NCBI RefSeq assembly: GCF_965342175.1
Contig: NZ_CBDRBL010000011.1
Location: forward strand, 52,848-116,847
Reading direction: 5' to 3'
Source: Actinacidiphila sp965342175
Lineage (GTDB): Bacteria; Actinomycetota; Actinomycetes; Streptomycetales; Streptomycetaceae
DNA: 64,000 bases
The position numbers were made by a program, and so were the translations under genes. The notes below the pieces were generated by a model that worked only from the letters and a program-made list of their open reading frames with translations, made no database searches and had not been told where the DNA came from. Shown here one piece after another: positions 35,212 to 43,019 of the stretch. How positions within the stretch are numbered: position 1 is the first letter of the stretch; each line of letters starts with the position of its first letter.

Positions 35212-36764
35212 GGAATCTCCTGGGTGAGGTCGACGATCTCGACGAGGTGGTCCGGACCCCGGAAGACCCCTCCGGGGGTGTGGATCTCGGCTGTCGTCCC
35301 GTCGCCGAGGGCGGTGAGGCGGATCTCCATGGAGCCGTCGTTGCTGGTGGCGACGGTGTGCTCCAGGCCGGGCCGCCAGGTGGCGAGGGCGTCGCCGAGC
35401 AGGTTCAGGAAGAGGGAGAAGGCGAGCGGGTCGAGTTCGCCGAGCGCGGAGAGCCGGACGGTGCCGTCGGTGGTGAGGCGGGCGCGGGCCGCGGCGGTCT
35501 CAGCGGCCTGCTTGGCGGCGAGCTCGGCCAGCCTGGCGCGCGCCGCGGAGCGGTCCTCGACCCTGCGGGGCTTGCCGCGCCTCTCGTAGCTGCCGGTGCG
35601 GCGCAGCTGGGGGCTGATGCGCAGCGGCTCGGCCGCGGCCCAGGGCGTGGCGGCGGGCAACGGGTGCGCGGTGCGGGCGGCGAGGGTGTCGGCGTCGACG
35701 GTGAGGTGGCGGGCGGGGTAGAGGCCGAAGGCGGCGCGCCACAGCCGGTGGCGGGCGTCGTCGTCGGGGGCCTGCGCGAACCAGCGGGCGAGGGTGCGGA
35801 AGTCGGCGGAGCGGTCCGAGCGTCCGGCGCGCCGCTCGTTCAGGACCCTTACGACGGCCAGCAGTTGCGGGATCGCGCCGAGCGCCCGGCCGCGCAGCAG
35901 CCGGGCCTGCGACTCGCGTCCGTCGCGGCTGATGAACCAGTCGCCGAGCCCCGCCCAGCGGGCCCTCCACCGCTCGTGGGCCTCGTGCTGGGCGCTGCCG
36001 GCGGCCTCGGGTGCGGCGTCGGCGGCTTCGCGGGCGGCGGCGATGGACAGCAGCGGTTCGATGCGGTCGGCGAGTTCGTCGATGAGCGCGGCGATGCGGC
36101 CGCCGAGGGTGATCAGGTCCTGGATGAACCGCTCCAGGTAGCCGATGAGCTGGTCCTTGTAGGCGAGGAAGGCCTCCTCGGAGACGTCGTGCAGGTCGAT
36201 GGTGCGCTGCAGCGAGCCCATGAAGGCGCGGGCGTTGTCGGCGAGGGCCGCGAAGCGGCTGGCCAGTCCGTCCAGCGCGAGGTGGGTCTTGGCGGGGTCC
36301 GGCTCGTCCTCGGCGGCGAGCACGAGCAGGGCGCGCAGTTGGGTGACGATGTCGTGGAGGGCGACGGCCTGCAGTGAGCCGCGCCGGCCGAGCGCGTCGT
36401 CGTACGCGGCGAGCGCCTCCTCGGCGGCCTCGCCGGCCTGGGTGAGCTGGTAGACGTACCGCTTGCGGTAGAAGTCCTCGACGGCGGTGACCCGCGCGGT
36501 GTCGGGGTCGGCCCGCAGGTTGCCCCACTCCGGCTGACTGAGGCTGCCGAGGGCCTTGGCCACTGTCTCCGCCTCGGCGGGCCGCACGTCGAGCGGCAGC
36601 GCGGCGTGCACGTCCTCGGGGCGCAGGTGGACGGCGTACCGCTCCTTGGCGCGCAGGAACACCCGCATGATCTCCCGGTAGAGGGCCGCGGTGGGGGTGG
36701 TGAGGTGCGCGAAGGGGCCGTAGGCGGGGCCGGACGGCTCCTGGGGCGGTGGCGAGCTGGTCAT
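35208..36764 (-). CDS. jetA: Wadjet subunit JetA (DUF2397/TIGR02677 type)
   Basis: 518 residues. The beginning (YGPFAHLTTPTAALYREIMR) and HLRPEDVHAAL are the recognisable TIGR02677/DUF2397 head, followed by a helical middle with heptads (residues about 200-300) and a C-terminal winged part. It is the kleisin-like subunit that closes the SMC ring. It is the first gene of the operon. The set DUF2397-DUF2398-SMC-DUF2399 is, as I recall, Wadjet type II. A -10-like CAGAAT lies 8 nt before the ATG, so the mRNA may be leaderless. Confidence 0.9.
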   Translation of the reverse strand: MTSSPPPQEPSGPAYGPFAHLTTPTAALYREIMRVFLRAKERYAVHLRPEDVHAALPLDVRPAEAETVAKALGSLSQPEWGNLRADPDTARVTAVEDFYRKRYVYQLTQAGEAAEEALAAYDDALGRRGSLQAVALHDIVTQLRALLVLAAEDEPDPAKTHLALDGLASRFAALADNARAFMGSLQRTIDLHDVSEEAFLAYKDQLIGYLERFIQDLITLGGRIAALIDELADRIEPLLSIAAAREAADAAPEAAGSAQHEAHERWRARWAGLGDWFISRDGRESQARLLRGRALGAIPQLLAVVRVLNERRAGRSDRSADFRTLARWFAQAPDDDARHRLWRAAFGLYPARHLTVDADTLAARTAHPLPAATPWAAAEPLRISPQLRRTGSYERRGKPRRVEDRSAARARLAELAAKQAAETAAARARLTTDGTVRLSALGELDPLAFSLFLNLLGDALATWRPGLEHTVATSNDGSMEIRLTALGDGTTAEIHTPGGVFRGPDHLVEIVDLTQEIP

Positions 36765-36772
36765 CGCCGGTC

Positions 36773-36778
36773 ATTCTG
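36773..36778 (-). promoter_or_regulatory. Possible -10 element of the jetABCD operon
   Basis: CAGAAT on the minus strand ends 8 nt before the jetA ATG; there is no Shine-Dalgarno sequence, consistent with a leaderless transcript. No clear -35 was found. Confidence 0.35.
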
Positions 36779-37015
36779 TCGGACGGACGGCTCGTGTGGC
36801 GAGTCCTCGCGGAAGGGCCCGGTTCCGGCCCGGGCCGGGCTCCGCGGCGGGGGCCCTTGACGTTCGCGTCGGCACGCTCATACCAGAGCCCTCGGGGAGC
36901 CGGCGGTCCCGCCGTGATGCCGTCAAGCAGGTTGGGGCATGGTCGCTACGAATCTCACCCACCCTCCTTCTTGCGAGATATCCGTCATTGTCTGCCGTAC
37001 GTCGAGGGCCGCGGT

Positions 37016-37327
37016 ATGGTCAACGGTATGGCGACGAAGAAGTACACCGTGACCCTCCCCGAGGAGCTTGCCGAGGCCATCCGGGCCGAGGTCGGGCCCG
37101 GCGGCTTCAGCCGTTATGTCACGCAGGCCATAGAGCGCCGGCGGGAGCAGGACCGGCTGGGGGAACTCGTCGACTGGCTGGAGTCCGAGTACGGGCCGAT
37201 CACCGGGGACGAGCTGGCCCAGGCCGAGGCCGAACGCCTTGAGATCGAGCGCAGGCACGCCGAGCTCGCCCGGGCACGACGCGCCGACGCCGGGGAGAAG
37301 TCCGGCCGCACCCAGGACGCCGCATGA
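37016..37327 (+). CDS. Antitoxin, ribbon-helix-helix type
   Basis: 103 residues. The head (KKYTVTLPEELAEAIRAEVG) is the beta-strand plus helix of a CopG/RHH DNA-binding fold, followed by GGFSRYVTQAIERRREQDRL. The acidic helical tail would bind and block the toxin. Two starts are in frame: ATG 37016 (GAGGG 7 nt upstream, used here) and ATG 37028. The stop overlaps the toxin start by ATGA, the usual antitoxin-first order with translational coupling. It is divergent from the Wadjet operon, 251 bp away. Confidence 0.8.
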   Translation: MVNGMATKKYTVTLPEELAEAIRAEVGPGGFSRYVTQAIERRREQDRLGELVDWLESEYGPITGDELAQAEAERLEIERRHAELARARRADAGEKSGRTQDAA

Positions 37328-37722
37328 GGGGTGAGGCGGTCTACCTTCTCGACAGCGAGGGCCTGTCCCAGACCGTACGGGGGGAGCCCTCCATGAAGCG
37401 GCGCCTCAAAGTCGCCAAGATGACCGGGACCCGCGTCATGACCACGTCGATAACCCTCATCGAGGCCTTCGACCCGAAGCGCCGCCTCCCGGCATGGCAA
37501 TGGGCGCTGTCCCTCATCCGGGTCGAGCCGGTGACCGAGGAGATCGCACATGCGGCGACCGGCCTCCTGAAGGACACGGGGCTGCACGGGCACAAATACG
37601 CCATCGACGCGGCCCTCGCCGCCGTCGCCCTGCGGCAACCGGGCCCGGTCACGGTCTTCACCTCCGACGAGGACGACATGCGCAGGCTGTGCGGCGACCG
37701 CGCGGTGGTCGTCAAGCTCTGA
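37324..37722 (+). CDS. PIN-domain toxin (VapC-like)
   Basis: 132 residues. The PIN acidic site is visible: LLDSEGLSQ (Asp about 9), TLIEAFD (Glu about 44), the pair HKYAIDAALA (Asp about 90) and FTSDEDDMRRL (Asp about 118). PIN toxins are Mg-dependent RNases that cut tRNA or rRNA. It overlaps the RHH antitoxin gene by 4 nt. The toxin gene points toward, and ends 116 bp before, a second PIN toxin gene on the other strand. Confidence 0.8.
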   Translation: MRGEAVYLLDSEGLSQTVRGEPSMKRRLKVAKMTGTRVMTTSITLIEAFDPKRRLPAWQWALSLIRVEPVTEEIAHAATGLLKDTGLHGHKYAIDAALAAVALRQPGPVTVFTSDEDDMRRLCGDRAVVVKL

Positions 37723-37838
37723 CCGGTCACCCGGTCACCTGACGGTCTCGGCCACCGACGCGTCGGGCGCAGCCGCACGGAAGGGCGGAAACGGCGGACT
37801 CCAGGCAACCCGGCCGAGGGCACACCACAGTGAGCGGC

Positions 37839-38243
37839 TCACAGCGAGACCACCGTGAGAGCGCTTTCCAGCCCCTTGAAGTCATCGCCGTTTCGCGTGT
37901 ACAGCGGGAGCCCGTGAACCGAGGCGATGGCCGCGATCATGAGATCGATCCGGCGGGGGCGCGGGTCGCGCTCCGCCTTGAGGACCAGGGCGACCAGGGT
38001 CCCGTAGCGCGCCGCGGCATCGGCGTCGAAGGGCAACGGCTCGAAGTCGGCCACGGCCGCTCCCAGCATCTCCATGCGCTGGGCCCTGGCGACGGGATCC
38101 TTGGCCAAGGCGACGCCCTGCTGCAACTCCGCCATCGTGATCGAGGTCAGCTCCGGGTGCACCGGCAGGTCCAGCGGATCGAGCACTCCGAGATCGATGT
38201 ACGCACAGGTGTCGAGCACACCCGCGGGGTGCCGCTCAGCCAC
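37839..38243 (-). CDS. PIN-domain toxin (VapC family)
   Basis: 134 residues with a textbook VapC frame: VLDTCAYIDL (Asp about 10), TSITMAELQQGV (Glu about 38), RRIDLMIAAIA (Asp about 99) and YTRNGDDFKGL (Asp about 119). The start codon is GTG 38243, overlapping the end of the antitoxin gene by 8 nt. Likely activity is a sequence-specific RNase, counteracted by the Phd/YefM-like partner. It is unrelated in detail to the PIN toxin on the other side. Confidence 0.88.
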   Translation of the reverse strand: MAERHPAGVLDTCAYIDLGVLDPLDLPVHPELTSITMAELQQGVALAKDPVARAQRMEMLGAAVADFEPLPFDADAAARYGTLVALVLKAERDPRPRRIDLMIAAIASVHGLPLYTRNGDDFKGLESALTVVSL

Positions 38244-38514
38244 GCTCGCGCTGCCACGGATCGTCGTCGCCCACGCGGTCCGCTCCGCCGAAGAACTCCT
38301 CGGCTTCGCGCCTCATCTCGCCATGGTCCACGCGGGGCAGCCGGTGATGCCGCGCAACCAACTCCTCGGCTCTCGGACGACGCCGTCGCCGTATGGGACG
38401 GAGCTCGGCGACCTCGACGCCGTTCCGGGTGATGTGGAACGTCTCCCCGCTCGCCACGGCGTCCATGACGGCGGCGGAGTTGTTGCGGAACTCACGTTGC
38501 GTGATCGTCTTCAC
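38236..38514 (-). CDS. Antitoxin, Phd/YefM type
   Basis: 92 residues. KTITQREFRNNSAAVMDAVA and GETFHITRNGVEVAELRPI are the Phd/YefM DNA-binding domain; the C-terminal half is charged and presumably wraps the PIN toxin. I use GTG 38514 because the fold begins there and a -10-like TACACT lies 6 nt upstream, giving a leaderless message. The repeats at 38541-38574 in front are candidate operators for autorepression. Confidence 0.85.
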   Translation of the reverse strand: MKTITQREFRNNSAAVMDAVASGETFHITRNGVEVAELRPIRRRRRPRAEELVARHHRLPRVDHGEMRREAEEFFGGADRVGDDDPWQRERG

Positions 38515-38520
38515 ACGGCC

Positions 38521-38574
38521 AGTGTAGCGAGCCGTGTCCCGCTGTGCTACACAACGAGCTGTGCTACACAACGA
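38521..38574 (-). promoter_or_regulatory. Toxin-antitoxin promoter with tandem operators
   Basis: GCTGTGCTACACAACGA occurs twice head to tail (38541-38557 and 38558-38574), each containing the palindromic TGTG-CTA-CACA. The inverted partner GTGTAGC lies at 38522-38528, over the -10 TACACT (38526-38521). This is a typical antitoxin autoregulation site. Confidence 0.65.
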
Positions 38575-38721
38575 AGGGACGATGACGCGCGCAGGACCAT
38601 CGGCAGGGGGCCCGTCCGATCACCGGCGGGTGACCCGCACCCGCGAAGGCTGGGCACGACACGACGCCGCAGGCGCCCATGCGGTCCCGGGACCCGCAGG
38701 GGTGCCCGCGGGGGGTCGCCG

Positions 38722-39627
38722 TCAGTTCGCCACGGCTGCCGCGCGCGGCTCACCGCGGAAGACCTGCGAGGTGTGCCACTCGATGTGCTCGGCGGCCACC
38801 GGGGCGCTGCCGGGCTGCGGGCCGAGGAGCGGCCGTCCGGCCAGGTCGATCACCTGCGTACGGGCGGCCGGGCTCCGCCCGGTGAACTCCCGGGACACCG
38901 TGACCCGGCGGGCCGGGTCCAGGCCGAGCACTCCCTTGTCGAAGAGCTTGTGGTGCAAGGAGCACAGGCACAGCGCGTTGGAGACGTCGTCGGGGCCCCG
39001 GAAGGCCCACCACTTCACATGGGCCGCTTCCAGTCCGACCGGAGCGCGCCCGATCGCCCCGTCGTAGCCGCAGAAGGCGCACCGGTACTCATAGGCGACG
39101 AGCACCCGCTCCCGCATCTCCGCGTCACGCCGCCGGGGACGCGGGATACCGGGGACGTCCCCTACCCTGCCGGCGGCCTCGAGGTCCAGGCCCACGTCGG
39201 CCGCGATCTCCGCGTGCAGGGACGGCAGGAAGTGAGCCTCCAGCAGCAGGTGCGCCAGCCGCCCGAGCAGTCCCGGGTCGGCGGTCAGCGCGGCCCGGAG
39301 CCCCGGCGCCAGCCGCCCCTCCGCCCCGCTCTCACGCAGAGCGCGCACCCCGGTCCCCGGACTGCCCGGCCCGAGATGCGTCCGCACCTCCCAGACGCCG
39401 TCGTTGACGAGGTGATGGAAGGGGTACGCGGGATTCGTGCGGCGGTGGGGACCGTACTCGCGCAGCAGTCCGGCCAGTTCCTGCTCGACGTCGGTGTAGC
39501 GCAGGGGCTCCCCCGCGTCCCGCTGGAACCGTCCGAGTGCGTACAGCATCAGCAGCGGCTTGTGCGGCGCGCGCTCCCCGTTCTGCGACCACTGCCGCAG
39601 GTTCCGCACACGTTGCGTCCAGTCCAC
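38722..39627 (-). CDS. SBD-HNH phosphorothioate-dependent restriction endonuclease (McrA-like)
   Basis: 301 residues. The N-terminal half has the pattern of the sulfur-binding domain (ERAPHKPLLMLYALGRFQRD, then LREYGPHRRTNPAYPFHHLV and NDGVWEV). The C-terminal half is an McrA-type HNH nuclease with YRCAFCGYDG (Cys pair), LEAAHVKWWAFRGPDD (His), SNALCLCSLHHKLFDKG (Asn, His). Proteins of this composition (for example SprMcrA) cut DNA carrying phosphorothioate modification, made by Dnd systems, and so act as type IV restriction. No dnd genes are in the window, which fits, because such a host must not modify its own DNA. It stands alone. Confidence 0.85.
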   Translation of the reverse strand: MDWTQRVRNLRQWSQNGERAPHKPLLMLYALGRFQRDAGEPLRYTDVEQELAGLLREYGPHRRTNPAYPFHHLVNDGVWEVRTHLGPGSPGTGVRALRESGAEGRLAPGLRAALTADPGLLGRLAHLLLEAHFLPSLHAEIAADVGLDLEAAGRVGDVPGIPRPRRRDAEMRERVLVAYEYRCAFCGYDGAIGRAPVGLEAAHVKWWAFRGPDDVSNALCLCSLHHKLFDKGVLGLDPARRVTVSREFTGRSPAARTQVIDLAGRPLLGPQPGSAPVAAEHIEWHTSQVFRGEPRAAAVAN

Positions 39628-39829
39628 GGGTGGACTCTAACGGGTGCTCACGAGACGTCCGCATGGCCGCGAAGGAAGACGGTGCACGCCGCGACCGGTG
39701 CCCGGTTGCCCGGGGGCCGGTGGTCCGGGACAGGCCGTGGACGGCCGGGGGCCGGTGGCCCGGGTGACACCTGCCAAGGACTGTGAAGAAAGAACCAGAA
39801 CCCCGCCCCACCTGCCCTCTCCCCCAAGC

Positions 39830-39849
39830 AGTCACCCGTAGGGGTGACT
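39830..39849. promoter_or_regulatory. Perfect 20-bp operator-like palindrome
   Basis: AGTCACCCGTAGGGGTGACT (8-bp arms, 4-nt centre) lies in the divergent spacer 39628-39974 between the HNH nuclease and the HTH gene, about 28 bp before a -10-like TATGGT (39877-39882) that reads toward the HTH gene. The HTH protein itself is a natural candidate ligand. No gene is seen in the rest of the 347-bp spacer. Confidence 0.55.
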
Positions 39850-39974
39850 TGGAGGCGCGAAGCCGGAAGGTGGGGGTATGGTCGCGGCAAACAACCCCAC
39901 ACAAATGAACGGCCCCGGCAGGGACTACCCATCCCGGCCGAGGCCTGACCACCCAGGAAGAGTCAAGCTTCCCG

Positions 39975-40814
39975 ATGGCTGAGCCGCAGTCTAGCGCGCC
40001 CGCGCGCCCGTCCGCCGAGCCTGTGACATCCGGTGCCGTCCACGTACGACGCCGCCTCACAGCGAACTTCACGATCCTGTCCAACCGCCTCGCCCAGCGC
40101 CCCGGAAGCGCCGTGACCGTCGGCGTCGGGGCCTACCTGATGTCCGTACCGGACGGGGTGCCCGTCAGCATCGAGGCGCTGCGCAAGCACTTCACGGAGG
40201 GCGAGACGCGGCTGGCCCGCGCCCTGAACGAGCTGGAGGCGGAAGGCTTCCTGGAACGGGTGCCGGTGCGCGCGGCGAACGGCCAGATCCGCACCCGTAC
40301 GTACGTCTACGACGACCCCTCCCCCGCCGCACCGGCAACCGGCGAAGCGCGCAACGCGGCGCCGCCCGAGCCGGAACCCGCGCGGGCGCCGGAGCCGCAG
40401 CCCGCCCCCTCGCCCACCCCCAAGCCCACGCGTTCGACGGCGCCGCCCGCAGCCGAGGCGGTCGCCGTACTCGCGGCGCTGCGCCTCAGGGACCCGCGGC
40501 TGCTGCTCTCCGAGCGGGACGTCACGCGGCTGGCACCCGCCGTGGAGGACTGGCTACGGCGCGGCATCGCCCCCGACCGGATCGCGGAGGCGCTCAGCGC
40601 GGACCTCCCCGTGCCGATCCTGCGCAGGCCGGCCGGGCTGATCGCCTACCGCCTACAACACCTCAAACCGATCGAGGCAGCACCATTGCCCGCCCCACGT
40701 GCCCAGCGCCCGCACGTCCTCCCGATGCAGAACTGTGACGCCTGCGACCGCGCCCACAGGTCTGAACACCCGGGCCTGTGCCGCGACTGCGCCACGACGG
40801 CGGCGGTCGCCTGA
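39975..40814 (+). CDS. Helix-turn-helix protein with Cys4 zinc-binding tail
   Basis: 279 residues. Residues about 20-100 are a winged HTH (FTILSNRLAQRPGSAVTVGV, then SIEALRKHFTEGETRLARAL and NELEAEGFLERVPV). A Pro/Ala/Glu linker (115-150) joins a helical middle (RDPRLLLSERDVTRLAPAVE), and the end has a zinc knuckle (CDACDRAHRSEHPGLCRDC). This is a common Streptomyces family often near mobile DNA; I do not know its target. AGGAAGAG upstream supports ATG 39975. It is a single gene, perhaps autoregulated by the palindrome at 39830. Confidence 0.8.
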   Translation: MAEPQSSAPARPSAEPVTSGAVHVRRRLTANFTILSNRLAQRPGSAVTVGVGAYLMSVPDGVPVSIEALRKHFTEGETRLARALNELEAEGFLERVPVRAANGQIRTRTYVYDDPSPAAPATGEARNAAPPEPEPARAPEPQPAPSPTPKPTRSTAPPAAEAVAVLAALRLRDPRLLLSERDVTRLAPAVEDWLRRGIAPDRIAEALSADLPVPILRRPAGLIAYRLQHLKPIEAAPLPAPRAQRPHVLPMQNCDACDRAHRSEHPGLCRDCATTAAVA

Positions 40815-40917
40815 CGGGCACGCCGCCCGCGGGGCGCCGCAACTGCGGTGGCTCACCGGGGAAGGCACGCTGGGGCGGGCGCCCACTCGCCATGGCATCG
40901 TGACCGGCCAACCGGGC

Positions 40918-41430
40918 TCAACGGACTTGGGCAAGCCAGTGGCGGTAGCCTGCGCCGAAGGGCTCGGTGCCATCGCGCAGTGCGGCGGACAGCCACTCCG
41001 CCGTGCTCTCCGCACGGCTGACGCCGTGCGGCGGATAGCCGTAACGCGCCTGGTGAAGGGCGAACTCGTCCTCATCGTCGACGTACACGGACCCGTCCAC
41101 GCGTGTCCGGCAGACGTCCAGGTCCAGGTCCACCGTGATCACTTCACCGGTGCTTGTCCACTCGGGCGGCGTGGTGACGTCGCAGTACACGTCCAGCCGA
41201 GCGGGCACCTCCTGGAACAGGGCCGTCCACCAGGTGTCCCGGGGAAAGAGCATGACTCGCCGCTCCTGGGTGGTGTAGACCTCGGCTTCCTCGCCCTTGC
41301 CGTAGACCGTACCGATCGGCGCACCGAGCCACACCCCGAAGTCGTCCTCGCCCAGCCGCAGCATGGTGTGGTGCCAGTGCGGACTGCCGTCGAACTTACG
41401 GACGACGACCCGAACCTCTCCGTGATCCAT
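40918..41430 (-). CDS. DUF402 domain protein (putative nucleotide phosphatase)
   Basis: 170 residues. The order of motifs is that of DUF402 proteins: KFDGSPHWHHTMLRL, AEVYTTQERRVMLFPRDTWW, RLDVYCDVTTPPEW, the acidic VITVDLDLDVCRTRVDG and VDDEDEFALHQARYGYP. Known members (Ntdp, FomD) hydrolyse nucleoside di/triphosphates or nucleotidyl-phosphonates with divalent metals held by the Asp/Glu cluster, so a small-molecule nucleotide phosphatase role is likely. The ATG at 41430 is followed by DHGEVRVVVRKFDG. It is a monocistronic-looking gene. Confidence 0.85.
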   Translation of the reverse strand: MDHGEVRVVVRKFDGSPHWHHTMLRLGEDDFGVWLGAPIGTVYGKGEEAEVYTTQERRVMLFPRDTWWTALFQEVPARLDVYCDVTTPPEWTSTGEVITVDLDLDVCRTRVDGSVYVDDEDEFALHQARYGYPPHGVSRAESTAEWLSAALRDGTEPFGAGYRHWLAQVR

Positions 41431-41444
41431 GCTGAGAGGCTACG

Positions 41445-41590
41445 GTGCGCGCCACCACGCTGGCCGCGGTGACCGTCCCGGACACGGGCGGCTGGGCCGC
41501 CTACCAGTCCGTGCACGTGCCGGTCACCTTCGCGGCGGGCGACCAAGTGGGCAGGCCCCACTGCGAGAAGGGCGACTTCAACATCGACCT
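41445..41590 (+). pseudogene. CBM6-type carbohydrate-binding module remnant
   Basis: About 47 residues read TTLAAVTVPDTGGWAAYQSV, then VPVTFAAGDQV and CEKGDFNID, the well-known end of family 6 carbohydrate-binding modules (..VPxTGGW..y..v.vPVtl..G.....f.....g.fNid). The glycoside hydrolase it belonged to is missing. It lies between a DUF402 gene and an uncharacterised gene, at a seam of the island. Confidence 0.55.
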
Positions 41591-41674
41591 ACCTGCGGTT
41601 GTCGTAGCGCAACGGGCGGCCCGCCGTCACTCCTCGATCGCCAGGAGAGTGACGACGGGCACCGTACCGTGCGG

Positions 41675-42844
41675 TCACCGGGGGATGCCGATGGCGTCGA
41701 AGCGCTGCATGAGCGAGGGCTTGCCCCGGTGCACGACCCGCAGTTCGCCGACCCGCCGGTCGAAGTCAGCCGTGCCGCCGGTGCGGGCCTCCATCTCACG
41801 CAGGTCCGCCAGGAGTGCGACGGCGGAGTCGTAGGCGCCGGACTTCTTCTGAGCGATCAGGTCGTCGACGTCCAGCCACACCTGTTCGACGTCGCGGGCG
41901 AGGCGGTCGAGGTGCGCCTCGCGCGCCTCGGCGGCGGCGCGCGCCCGGCTCCGTTCGGCCGCGGCGCGGGCGACGCGCTCGCGCTCCCGGCGTTCCGTAC
42001 GGCGGGCGTGGGCCAGGTCCAGGAGCTCGGCCGCGCTGCGCGGTGCGGTACCGCCGCGAGGGGCCGGGACGGTGGTGGCGCGGTAGCGGGCCAGAAGGTG
42101 CGGTCCTGGAGAGGGCGCCGTACCCAGGGCGGCCTCCAGCAACAGGGTGTCCTTGTCGGCGGCGGGGAGCCCGGCGATGAAGGCCGCCAGGGCCTTGCGG
42201 CTCACGGGGCTCGCGGTGGCGGGTCCGCTGGCCTCGGCGGCCACCGCCAGCAGGTCCATGTCGACGCCGATGAACTCCGCGAGGGCCCGCTGGGGACCGG
42301 TGAGCGATCCCAGCCCCGCGGGGACGGGCGGCTCGACCTCATGGGCGTACTCCTCCTCATCGTCCTCCGCCAGCTCCCAGGCGGTGAGCCCGGCGAGCCA
42401 CGCCAGATACAGCGCGCGCAGGTCTCCCGCCGCGAGTTCGGAGCGCAGTCCCCCGAAGGTCGAGAGCGTGTAGTGGGTGTCGAACTCCCACTCGGCACCG
42501 TCCTCGGAGGACACGGAGAAGTCCAGCAGGGTGTGCCCGGAGCGAGTCCAGACGCCGAGCGACTCGTCCATGGCGTAGGCAGTGGCTTCCTTGGCCCTCA
42601 GCGTCCCGGCGGGCAGACGCAGGACGAGGCGGCGGCTGCCCCAGTTCGCGTAGTACAGGTGGGCGTCGTAGAGCTGCTCGACCAGCTTCGTCGGATCGCC
42701 CTTGAAATCGCCCCAGTGGTACTCGTTGACGAAGCGGGTCGCGGTGATGTCGGCACGCGTGGACAGCGCCCGCACCCGGGCGACCTCGTCGTCGTCCAGC
42801 GGACGGTCAATCGCGAGGAACTCGTAGTACTGGTACTCGCTCAC
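41675..42844 (-). CDS. Uncharacterised coiled-coil protein, divergent from DUF262 gene
   Basis: 389 residues, not assigned to a named family, though I have a sense of similar Streptomyces proteins. The N-terminal third is distinctive (SEYQYYEFLAIDRPLDDDEV, then ITATRFVNEYHWGDFKGD and LYYANWGSRRLVLRLP). The middle is acidic and helical (AEDDEEEYAHEVEPPVP), residues about 285-335 form an Arg/Ala/Glu coiled coil (RRERERVARAAAERSRARAA), and the end (AYDSAVALLADLREM) recalls tails of SWIM zinc-finger-associated proteins. GTG 42844 is the start. Head-to-head position with the DUF262 protein (175 bp) suggests shared control and perhaps a shared task. Confidence 0.75.
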   Translation of the reverse strand: MSEYQYYEFLAIDRPLDDDEVARVRALSTRADITATRFVNEYHWGDFKGDPTKLVEQLYDAHLYYANWGSRRLVLRLPAGTLRAKEATAYAMDESLGVWTRSGHTLLDFSVSSEDGAEWEFDTHYTLSTFGGLRSELAAGDLRALYLAWLAGLTAWELAEDDEEEYAHEVEPPVPAGLGSLTGPQRALAEFIGVDMDLLAVAAEASGPATASPVSRKALAAFIAGLPAADKDTLLLEAALGTAPSPGPHLLARYRATTVPAPRGGTAPRSAAELLDLAHARRTERRERERVARAAAERSRARAAAEAREAHLDRLARDVEQVWLDVDDLIAQKKSGAYDSAVALLADLREMEARTGGTADFDRRVGELRVVHRGKPSLMQRFDAIGIPR

Positions 42845-43019
42845 GGCGTTGAAGCCTACCGGCCAGCAGGTGATGCCTGCCCTCGCGCCGACAACGGACG
42901 GAGGCAGGCTGGGACGGTGCTCTTGGCGGTATCGCCGAAGCGGCCGACTGCTAATTTGTGGAGATCGTACGGCGGCCTCGTGGGGGGAGCCTCCGGGCCC
43001 GGAAGGCAGGCAGCAAGAC
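42845..43019. promoter_or_regulatory. Divergent promoter region of the coiled-coil and DUF262 genes
   Basis: 175 bp with an AT-rich patch TAATTT at 42952-42957 that could be the -10 of the DUF262 gene. No clear operator. Confidence 0.4.
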
